Shown piece after piece: positions 7,252-12,878 of a stretch of 14,476 nt of DNA. Positions within the stretch are counted from its first letter, which is position 1. Every line of letters starts with the position of its first letter. Below the pieces are notes generated by a model. The model was given only the letters and a program-made list of their open reading frames with translations. It searched no databases and was not told the origin of the DNA. The translations under genes were made by a program, and so were the position numbers. Origin of the DNA: Phycisphaerae bacterium (GTDB lineage: Bacteria; Planctomycetota; Phycisphaerae; WQYP01); NCBI GenBank assembly GCA_013044065.1, contig JABEVA010000369.1:1-14476 (forward strand), given 5' to 3'.

Positions 7252-8141
7252 TGCCGAAATTAGCGGCGTTTCCCAAGGCTTTTCTCGATGCTTTGTGCAT
7301 CGACGGCACCATGACCGTACGGCAGTGGATTGACCTGGCCGGTACACTGGATGTGGACGGCCTGGAATTTTACAGCGGGTTTCTTGATCTACGGGACTCC
7401 CGGCAATGGCCGGTGTTTCGCCGGATGGTGCAGGATCAGGGCCGGTCCATTCCCATGTTGTGCTGCTCACCAGACTTCACCCATCCGGAGGCCACATTCA
7501 GGGCCAAGCAGGTGGAACTGGAAAAAAGCTGGATCGATATGACCGCGGCTCTGGGTGGAGCATATTGCCGGGTGCTTTCCGGACAGCGTCGTCCCGAAGT
7601 GACCCGAGCCGATGGCATTGCCTATGCGGCAGAGTGCATCGAGCAATGCCTGCCCTACGCTGCCCGGCGGGGCGTGACCCTGATTCTGGAAAACCACTAT
7701 AAAGACGGCTATTGGCAGTTTCCGGAATTTGCCCAGAAGATGGAGGTGTTTTGCGAACTGGTGGGCCGGATTGAAGCCCCAAATTTCGGCGTCAACTATG
7801 ATCCGAGCAATACTCTTTTGGCCGGAGAAGACCCACTGGAACTTTTACGCCGGGTGAAAAACCGGGTCGTCACCATGCACGCCAGCGATCGCTATCTGGC
7901 CGAGGGGACAATTCAGGATTTGCAGCGGGAAGAGGATTCCCTCGGCTATGCCAAACGGCTGCGTCACGGGGTAATAGGCCGGGGTCTTAATGATTATGAT
8001 GCGATCTTCCGGGAATTACGCGCCGCGGGCTTTGATGGGTGGATCAGTATTGAAGACGGGGTGGATGGCATGGAACAACTGCGCCAGAGCGCGGCTTTTC
8101 TCAGAGCGAAAATACGTCAGCATTGGTCCCTTATCACTTGA
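7251..8141 (+). CDS. Sugar phosphate isomerase/epimerase-type TIM barrel (second)
   Basis: Second AP-endonuclease-2-fold barrel of the operon, 296 residues, clearly different in sequence from the first. Metal-site residues: E147 in LENHYKD, D184 in NYDPSN, H210 in MHASD and E268 in SIEDG. The motif set LENHYKDGYW and NYDPSNTLLAGEDP is typical of uncharacterised sugar isomerase/epimerase proteins. Translation should be efficient: AAAGGAGGG (7236-7244) is a full Shine-Dalgarno six bases before the ATG, and the start overlaps the SDR stop (TAATG). It is the last gene of the operon; convergent purK follows after 110 bases. Two such barrels in one operon argue for two separate isomerisation, epimerisation or dehydration steps. 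Confidence 0.85.
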   Translation: MPKLAAFPKAFLDALCIDGTMTVRQWIDLAGTLDVDGLEFYSGFLDLRDSRQWPVFRRMVQDQGRSIPMLCCSPDFTHPEATFRAKQVELEKSWIDMTAALGGAYCRVLSGQRRPEVTRADGIAYAAECIEQCLPYAARRGVTLILENHYKDGYWQFPEFAQKMEVFCELVGRIEAPNFGVNYDPSNTLLAGEDPLELLRRVKNRVVTMHASDRYLAEGTIQDLQREEDSLGYAKRLRHGVIGRGLNDYDAIFRELRAAGFDGWISIEDGVDGMEQLRQSAAFLRAKIRQHWSLIT

Positions 8142-8159
8142 AATTCAGCACCAGTGTCA

Positions 8160-8231
8160 ATACCGGGACTACGTCGGCCGACGATGGCGTGGCAAGGCGC
8201 GGTCCCTTGGCCTAAAAGAACTGACCGGTAT
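8160..8231. other. Nested inverted repeats between convergent genes
   Basis: A 7-bp outer pair ATACCGG (8160-8166) / CCGGTAT (8225-8231) encloses a perfect 12-base palindrome CGTCGGCCGACG (8172-8183) and a competing GGGAC (8165-8169) / GTCCC (8202-8206) pair. It lies in the 110-base gap after the sugar operon. It may be part of the operon's 3' untranslated end or a small repeat; no coding sequence is seen here. Confidence 0.35.
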
Positions 8232-8234
8232 CGG

Positions 8235-8266
8235 AAAACAGCGCCCCGCTTTCATGAGGGCGTTTT
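8235..8266. terminator. Probable bidirectional terminator spanning the purK stop
   Basis: AAAA (8235-8238), a CAG bulge, CGCCC (8242-8246), an 11-base loop, then GGGCG (8258-8262) and TTTT (8263-8266). On the minus strand the arms read AAAA-CGCCC and GGGCG-CTG-TTTT, so a U-run follows the stem in both directions. The purK stop codon (8252-8254) sits in the loop. It could end both the sugar operon and purEK; the stem is short, so support is moderate. Confidence 0.42.
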
Positions 8267-9502
8267 CAATCGCACGAAAGCGGCGTTGGCACCGGCCATG
8301 GCTTCTTCGATAGTATGGCCGGTATGAATCAGATGGCCCATCTTGCGGCCCGGTCGCGGGGTTTTGCCGTAAAGATGCAGCGTGGCCCGGCCATCGGCCA
8401 GCACAGTGGTCCAGTCCGGGCTGCGGTGTTGGCCGACTTTGGTGAGAGCCGGTGACGATTCCACCGACCACAAATCCCCCAGCACATTGGTCATTACCGC
8501 TGGACGCAGGATTTCCACCTTTGGTAAAGGCAGGCCGCAAATCGCGGCAACATGCATTTCAAATTGGCTCCGGCTGGCGGCACGTAGGGTGACGTGGCCG
8601 GAATTGTGTGGACGAGCGGCCATCTCATTGACCAACACCCGACCATCGGCTAGAACAAACATTTCCACCGCCAGCAAACCCACCACTTTCAGGTTTTCCG
8701 CTGCGCGGCGGGCCAGGTCCATAGCCGCCTGAGCGGTGCTTTCGGACACGTCCGCGGGCATCCGGGTTTGAAATAAAATGCCGTGGCGATGTTCGTTGCC
8801 AAAGACCGGCAAGACGCTCAGGGCACCGTCGGGTGACCGGGCCACGATGACCGACATTTCACTGACAAAATCGACCTTGGCCTCCACCACCAGTGGCACC
8901 TGGCCCAAGGCTTGCCATGCGGCATCCGCCTGGCTGGGCGTGCGAATCCATCGTTGGCCTTTGCCATCGTAGCCACCGCGTGCGGTTTTGGCGAGAAGCT
9001 CCGTTGTGCCATTGGCCAAGAGTTCCTCGGACGCCTGTTGCATCTGGACGGCGGATTCCACCACCCGAAAAGCGCCCACGGCCAGATGGTTCGTGGCTAG
9101 AAAACGCTTCTCCAGCCGGCGGTCCCGCACAATGGTCTGGACGTGCGATGAGGGGGCCACCCGTGCGCCGATGTTTTCCGCCGCCGCCAGTGCTGATGGT
9201 TCGATAGATTCTGTTTCTACGGTGATTACCTGCACATCTTGGGCAATGCGGGAAATAACATTGGCATCGCCGGGGTCCGCAATCAGGTGATGATCGGCCC
9301 AGCGTGCCGCAGGATCATCCTCATTAACGGAAACACACAGCGTGCGATAGCCCATGTGCCCGGCGGCCTGGGCCAGCATGGATCCGAGTTGGCCGCCGCC
9401 GAGAATGGCGATGGTCGCCGGTGGACGAATCATGGGCCAAGGTGCTATTTTTTTCATGGCGGGATCAAGAGATTGGCTGGCCGGTGCTGCACGCTGCTTC
9501 AT
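8252..9502 (-). CDS. purK: 5-(carboxyamino)imidazole ribonucleotide synthase
   Basis: ATP-grasp enzyme of de novo purine synthesis that carboxylates AIR with ATP and bicarbonate to N5-CAIR, the substrate of PurE. In 416 residues: GGGQLG (35-40) in the N-terminal domain, KTARGGYDGKGQ (172-183) in the ATP-grasp fold, EHRHGILFQTRMPA (237-250), and the NEMAARPHNSGH block near the metal site. The segment VITVETESIEP (92-102) replaces the more usual TYEFENV at that strand. ATG 9502 is chosen because AGGAG lies seven bases upstream; the next codon upstream is a TTG at 9505. About 28 residues precede the first conserved strand, more than in many PurK proteins, and the internal ATGs (M16, M24) lack ribosome sites. 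The start lies 38 bases inside purE, so the pair is translationally coupled. Confidence 0.93.
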   Translation of the reverse strand: MKQRAAPASQSLDPAMKKIAPWPMIRPPATIAILGGGQLGSMLAQAAGHMGYRTLCVSVNEDDPAARWADHHLIADPGDANVISRIAQDVQVITVETESIEPSALAAAENIGARVAPSSHVQTIVRDRRLEKRFLATNHLAVGAFRVVESAVQMQQASEELLANGTTELLAKTARGGYDGKGQRWIRTPSQADAAWQALGQVPLVVEAKVDFVSEMSVIVARSPDGALSVLPVFGNEHRHGILFQTRMPADVSESTAQAAMDLARRAAENLKVVGLLAVEMFVLADGRVLVNEMAARPHNSGHVTLRAASRSQFEMHVAAICGLPLPKVEILRPAVMTNVLGDLWSVESSPALTKVGQHRSPDWTTVLADGRATLHLYGKTPRPGRKMGHLIHTGHTIEEAMAGANAAFVRLKTPS

Positions 9503-10004
9503 CAATTTGCTCCTGTTCGGTTTGATGGGTTATTTTCCGCCGGTACAAGTCATAACGCCGCTGTATGGCCGGTGAGTTTAAGCCCAGAATGGCCGCTGCC
9601 AGCAGCGCGGCATTTTTGGCTCCCGCCTCGCCGATAGCTAATGTTCCCACGGGTACACCGCCCGGCATCTGCACAATAGACAATAGCGAATCCATGCCGC
9701 TTAAGGCCCGACTTTGCACCGGCACGCCCAACACCGGAAGAATCGTCAGCGATGCAATCATGCCCGGAAGGTGGGCGGCTCCGCCGGCACCGGCAATGAT
9801 GACCTGAAGGCCTCGGCCTGCGGCTTGCTGAGCGTAACGCACCATTTTCAGGGGCGTGCGATGAGCCGATACCACGGCAATTTCATAGGCAATGGCCAGT
9901 TCCTTGAGCATATCCGCGGCGTGCCGCAAGGTAACAAGATCGGATTTTGACCCCATGACAATGCCGACCAGCGCCGGTTTTTTTCCCGGGGATATTTTTG
10001 TCAT
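9465..10004 (-). CDS. purE: 5-(carboxyamino)imidazole ribonucleotide mutase
   Basis: Class I PurE, which moves the carboxyl group of N5-CAIR to make CAIR in purine synthesis. The protein has 179 residues and carries GSKSD (18-22), SAHR (46-49, with catalytic H48), GAGGAAHLPG (72-81), and SIVQMPGGVPV (109-119), the full phosphate and AIR-binding set; PurK next to it confirms the class I route. AAAGGGA lies close before the ATG on the minus strand. After the last core helix there is a C-terminal tail of about 30 residues (from about 150), encoded partly in the stretch that overlaps purK. Transcription probably starts near 10050. Confidence 0.95.
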   Translation of the reverse strand: MTKISPGKKPALVGIVMGSKSDLVTLRHAADMLKELAIAYEIAVVSAHRTPLKMVRYAQQAAGRGLQVIIAGAGGAAHLPGMIASLTILPVLGVPVQSRALSGMDSLLSIVQMPGGVPVGTLAIGEAGAKNAALLAAAILGLNSPAIQRRYDLYRRKITHQTEQEQIDEAACSTGQPIS

Positions 10005-10056
10005 GCTGATTCCCTTTAAACAAAAGGGGCCTCACTGTTGGCCCGATTACGCGATG

Positions 10057-10062
10057 ATTATA
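10057..10062 (-). promoter_or_regulatory. Candidate -10 element of purEK
   Basis: On the minus strand this is TATAAT, 52 bases before the purE ATG, inside the palindrome GATTATAATC (10056-10065). No good -35 hexamer stands 16-18 bases upstream. Because of the palindrome a TATAAT also occurs on the plus strand (10059-10064). Confidence 0.28.
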
Positions 10063-10149
10063 ATCAAAGCGGCAAAAATTTACTCGCCTTGAAAGGACCA
10101 TGGCGCTGTCGGCGGGGCACTTTCCCGTGCGGCCGGGGCTTGGCCATTG

Positions 10150-10223
10150 GGCCGTCGCTGCGCACCTACCAGCCCAGGGATTGTTACCCTGGGCGCAAGG
10201 TGCTTGCGTATGCAGCGGTGGCC
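10150..10223 (+). other. Long imperfect hairpin element, possible ncRNA or small repeat
   Basis: Three stacked helices: 10150-10161 with 10212-10223 (12 pairs, two of them G-U), GCACCT (10162-10167) with AGGTGC (10198-10203), and GCCCAGGG (10172-10179) with CCCTGGGC (10187-10194) closed by a 7-base loop. That gives 26 pairs in 74 bases, with an 8-base bulge at 10204-10211. The wobble pairs suit a plus-strand RNA. No T-run follows, so it is not a terminator. It lies in the 524-base gap between purE and the small secreted protein, where no convincing gene was found. Confidence 0.5.
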
Positions 10224-10285
10224 TGATGAAAATATCCGCCACTTCACATCTCCCAAGGCATCGGAACAGTAGCGGCCAATCGGAA

Positions 10286-10320
10286 CTGATCGCTGAAAGC
10301 TGAAAGCTGATCGCTGATCG
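10286..10320 (+). repeat. Five-unit heptamer tandem repeat
   Basis: Five exact 7-base units in a row: CTGATCG, CTGAAAG, CTGAAAG, CTGATCG, CTGATCG, then a partial CT. The two variants differ only at the fifth and sixth bases. It is non-coding, in the upstream region of the small secreted protein gene. The period of seven matches that of the CTCCTNN repeats near 75 and 173, although the sequence differs. Confidence 0.75.
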
Positions 10321-10400
10321 CTTGGCGGTGTACCATCCTCGTTATTGGACCAATTCGCAAGATTTTCAGCAGGCCAGCATGATGCTTGCGGAATTTTAAC

Positions 10401-10429
10401 TTGCCGGCTGCAACTTTTTCACATATCCT
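10401..10429 (+). promoter_or_regulatory. Candidate promoter of the small secreted protein gene
   Basis: TTGCCG (10401-10406), a 17-base spacer, then TATCCT (10424-10429). Each box matches four of six consensus bases. Transcription would begin near 10436, leaving a leader of about 90 bases before ATG 10529. Confidence 0.33.
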
Positions 10430-10528
10430 TGGTTCTACAAATGAGCCACCCTGTGGTGATGTCGGCATTTGCTGCCGCGCGGCAGCCCGGTAAAAACTTC
10501 TTGGCTGGCTCAAATGAAGGAGTTGTTC

Positions 10529-10828
10529 ATGACTCGCATCAAGAAATCCATGTTGGTAGTGGCCATTGCGTCTGGTTTGGCGGGATCATTTGCGGCGGGG
10601 ACGCTGGTCAACAGCCCGGCCAGCACGGTACAAGCCCAAATACAGCATCATCTTCATCCTCTGGAGCGTCATGGCGTAATTAAACGCGGTGCCCACCTGC
10701 TGTATCGGGCCATCAAGGTGCTTAGCCATGGCAAACATGATTTCGGCGGGCATCGCATCGCCGCGATCAAAGATGCGCGCATGGCCCTGATGCAATGTCA
10801 TGCGGCATTGGAGTTTGACCGGCATTAA
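10529..10828 (+). CDS. Small secreted histidine-rich protein, function unknown
   Basis: A 99-residue protein with a clear Sec signal peptide: basic MTRIKKS, a hydrophobic stretch (about 8-27) and a probable cleavage after VQA (34-36). The mature part is about 63 residues and contains ten histidines (40, 41, 43, 48, 56, 67, 70, 75, 91, 99), one cysteine (C90), and the block KHDFGGHRIAAIKDA (69-83) followed by an amphipathic helix. The DFGGHR block looks like a conserved motif of small exported proteins I have seen annotated only as hypothetical. The spacing of histidines would suit metal binding, but that is inference. AAGGAG (10517-10522) six bases before ATG 10529 fixes the start; an in-frame upstream ATG at 10469 would bury the signal peptide. 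Its stop is four bases from that of the convergent next gene. Confidence 0.72.
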   Translation: MTRIKKSMLVVAIASGLAGSFAAGTLVNSPASTVQAQIQHHLHPLERHGVIKRGAHLLYRAIKVLSHGKHDFGGHRIAAIKDARMALMQCHAALEFDRH

Positions 10829-10832
10829 CCCG

Positions 10833-11336
10833 TCACCCGCGACGGATTTCCACCAGAAAGGCAAAGCCCATGCCGGCCAGTGCCAGAATCACCAGCGGAA
10901 GGTGAACGGACGTCGGCATGGTGACTGCCAGCCACCATGGCAAACCGGCTACTGCAGTGGGTGCAATCGGATGTAGAGATTCATCAATCAGACTCTGCAC
11001 GTCACGGGGAGCCGGTGGCCCGCCCAGATTGAGCACCTCCTCGGTCGGATTGACAATGTTCAGTTGCCGATCCGCGAGGCGCTCCAGCAGTTCCGGATCT
11101 GTTTTCACCATCTTCATGAATTTGCTTTGCAGGGCGATTTTTTCGTTGATGGTGGCCAGCGTGGCTTGCAGGCTGTTGCGCTGCCGCTGTGCGACATCCA
11201 CAGAGTGCCGCACCGGGGCAATCACCACTGCCGCCAGCACCGCCAGGGAGGCCAGAAGCACCATCCAACTGATGGCACCGGCCCCCAGCAGCAGCGGCAG
11301 GGCGATCAATTGCGAATCGGGTTTCATTTTGCGCAT
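10833..11336 (-). CDS. Membrane protein with FtsB/DivIC-like core, downstream of eno
   Basis: About 167 residues: an N-terminal membrane helix (about 10-41), a short predicted coiled coil (about 43-78), then DPELLERLADRQLNIV (80-95) followed by a Pro-rich stretch and a second membrane helix (about 143-163) ending in EIRRG. The segment after the coiled coil resembles the end of FtsB/DivIC proteins, where an acidic-Pro-x-x-hydrophobic-E-x-x-A-R helix is followed by a hydrophobic-x-x-P-x-E turn. FtsB is a single-pass divisome protein and is encoded right after eno in many bacteria, as here. The second C-terminal helix is not found in FtsB and is odd. ATG 11336 is preceded by AGGTG four bases before; a frame open to 11405 touches the eno stop. 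The FtsB link is inference. Confidence 0.6.
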   Translation of the reverse strand: MRKMKPDSQLIALPLLLGAGAISWMVLLASLAVLAAVVIAPVRHSVDVAQRQRNSLQATLATINEKIALQSKFMKMVKTDPELLERLADRQLNIVNPTEEVLNLGGPPAPRDVQSLIDESLHPIAPTAVAGLPWWLAVTMPTSVHLPLVILALAGMGFAFLVEIRRG

Positions 11337-11401
11337 TGGACACCTGATTGAATCCGGGCGTACCAGCCAACACATGCCACTGCCTGGGAGCCGATATTTT
11401 C

Positions 11402-12694
11402 TCAATTGCGGGTCCAGAATTTGGCGCCATACACCGCCTGCTCGCCTAATTCCTCTTCAATCCGCAGCAGTTGGTTATACTTGGCCACCCGATCGGATCG
11501 AGCGGGTGCACCGGTTTTGATCTGCCCGCAATTGGTGGCCACGGCAATATCGGCGATGGTGGCGTCTTCGGTTTCGCCGCTGCGATGGCTGAGCACCGCG
11601 GAATAACCATTGCGCATGGCCAGTTGTACCGCCTCAAAGGTTTCGGTAAGTGTACCGATCTGATTGACCTTCACCAAAATGCTGTTGGCTGTGCCGGTGG
11701 AGATTCCCTTTTGCAGGTACTCGGTGTTGGTGACAAAAACATCATCGCCGACCAGTTGAATTTTCCGGCCAAGCTTGTCGGTGAGTTTTTTCCAGCCATC
11801 CCAGTCATTTTCGGCCAAACCGTCTTCCAAAGAGCGAATCGGATATGTATCCACCCAGCCCGACCAGATCCCAATCATCTGCTCGGCGGTGAGAAACTTT
11901 TCCGGGGCACTTTTGAAAAGCCGATATTTTTTCTTACCGGCGTCCCATAGCTCACTTGCGGCCGGGTCCAAGGCCACAAAAATATCTTTGCCGAATTTAT
12001 AGCCGGCGTCTTTTACCGCCGCGGCAATCACCTCCAAGGCTTCATCATTGGATTTTAAGTTGGGAGCAAATCCGCCTTCATCACCTACGGCGGTACTTAG
12101 ACCTTTTTTATGCAGTACTTTTTTCAGGGCATGATACACTTCCGCCCCCATACGCAGGGCATGGGCGAAATTGCGCGCCCCCCACGGCTGAATCATGAAC
12201 TCCTGAAAGTCAACATTGTTGTCGGCGTGCTTTCCGCCGTTGAGAATATTCATCATCGGCACCGGCAACACCTTGGCACTCGTGCCACCGAGATAGCGAT
12301 ACAGCGGCAGGCCGCTGGCGGCCGCCGCCGCCTTAGCCACCGCCATGGAAACTCCCAGAATGGCGTTGGCTCCCAGCTTGGCCTTGTTGGGAGTGGCGTC
12401 CATGGCAATCATCATGCGATCAATTTGTTCCTGCTCCCGCGGGTCACGATCGACGAGTTCCGGGGCGATTTTGGTATTCACGTTCTGCACCGCCTTGCTG
12501 GTGCCCTTGCCGCCATAGCGAGCCGCATCGCCATCGCGCAATTCCACGGCCTCATGTTCGCCGGTGGAAGCCCCGCTGGGCACCGCGGCACGACCGAGCG
12601 TACCATCATTTAAGATCACATCCACCTCCACGGTGGGATTACCGCGCGAATCTAAAATTTCCCGCCCACGAACCTGGGCTATTTTCAAGTGCAT
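11402..12694 (-). CDS. eno: Enolase (phosphopyruvate hydratase)
   Basis: Glycolytic enzyme that interconverts 2-phosphoglycerate and phosphoenolpyruvate. At 430 residues it is full length. Visible: SGASTGEHEA (40-49), the catalytic E206 in VGDEGGFAPN, metal ligands D243 (ALDP), E290 (SLEDG) and D317 (VGDD), the catalytic lysine K342 in the signature ILVKVNQIGTLTE, SHRSGETED (369-377) and K393 in IKTGAPARSDR. AGGAG (12704-12708) lies nine bases before ATG 12694. An out-of-frame ATG five bases upstream (12697-12699) begins a four-codon frame that overlaps the start. The FtsB-like membrane gene follows after 65 bases on the same strand, and dnaX diverges upstream. Confidence 0.98.
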   Translation of the reverse strand: MHLKIAQVRGREILDSRGNPTVEVDVILNDGTLGRAAVPSGASTGEHEAVELRDGDAARYGGKGTSKAVQNVNTKIAPELVDRDPREQEQIDRMMIAMDATPNKAKLGANAILGVSMAVAKAAAAASGLPLYRYLGGTSAKVLPVPMMNILNGGKHADNNVDFQEFMIQPWGARNFAHALRMGAEVYHALKKVLHKKGLSTAVGDEGGFAPNLKSNDEALEVIAAAVKDAGYKFGKDIFVALDPAASELWDAGKKKYRLFKSAPEKFLTAEQMIGIWSGWVDTYPIRSLEDGLAENDWDGWKKLTDKLGRKIQLVGDDVFVTNTEYLQKGISTGTANSILVKVNQIGTLTETFEAVQLAMRNGYSAVLSHRSGETEDATIADIAVATNCGQIKTGAPARSDRVAKYNQLLRIEEELGEQAVYGAKFWTRN

Positions 12695-12771
12695 TGCATA
12701 AAACTCCTGATTACCATGAACCTTGATTCACGTCATACTACCCACAACTCGCGATCGCGACTACAGCGCCG

Positions 12772-12841
12772 CGCCAGGTCCGGGTGCGGGAAATAATTTA
12801 GCACATTTCCCGCTCGCCCGCCAAACACGTCCCACCTGGCG
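12772..12841. promoter_or_regulatory. Nested inverted repeats in the eno/dnaX divergent region
   Basis: Inner dyad: GCGGGAAAT (12786-12794), ten bases, ATTTCCCGC (12805-12813), a perfect 9-base match with half-site centres 19 bases apart, about two helical turns. Outer dyad: CGCCAGGT (12772-12779) / ACCTGGCG (12834-12841), perfect over 8 bases. A further palindrome TCGCGATCGCGA lies at 12749-12760. The inner dyad overlaps the candidate eno -10, as an operator would. No regulator is encoded next to it, and I do not recognise the site. Confidence 0.45.
12795..12824 (-). promoter_or_regulatory. Candidate extended -10 promoter of eno
   Basis: Read on the minus strand: TTGGCG (12819-12824), an 18-base spacer ending TGC, then TAAATT (12795-12800). 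The TGn just before the -10 is the extended -10 form. It would give a leader of about 95 bases. The -10 lies exactly between the arms of the inverted repeat 12786-12813. Confidence 0.38.
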
Positions 12842-12865
12842 GTGTACCGGGTGCCGGAATTCGTG

Positions 12866-12871
12866 TAATAT
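12866..12871 (+). promoter_or_regulatory. Candidate -10 element of dnaX, perhaps leaderless
   Basis: TAATAT ends seven bases before the dnaX ATG at 12879, so transcription from it would begin at or next to the start codon. No Shine-Dalgarno is seen before that ATG, which fits a leaderless message. The -35 position (12843-12848, TGTACC) matches the consensus poorly. Confidence 0.28.
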
Positions 12872-12878
12872 ATTCGAC

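Noticed and set aside
5609..8141. AP endonuclease IV DNA repair genes
   Set aside because: The two barrels share that fold, but their motifs and operon partners fit sugar isomerases/epimerases.
12795..12804. TTAGCAC as half of a CIRCE (HrcA) heat-shock operator
   Set aside because: The partner half-site GTGCTAA with nine-base spacing is missing; the real dyad here is GCGGGAAAT/ATTTCCCGC.
10324..12848. GGCGGTGTACC occurring at both 10324-10334 and 12838-12848
   Set aside because: Only 11 bases match and the flanks differ; it may be chance, and no common feature follows the two sites.
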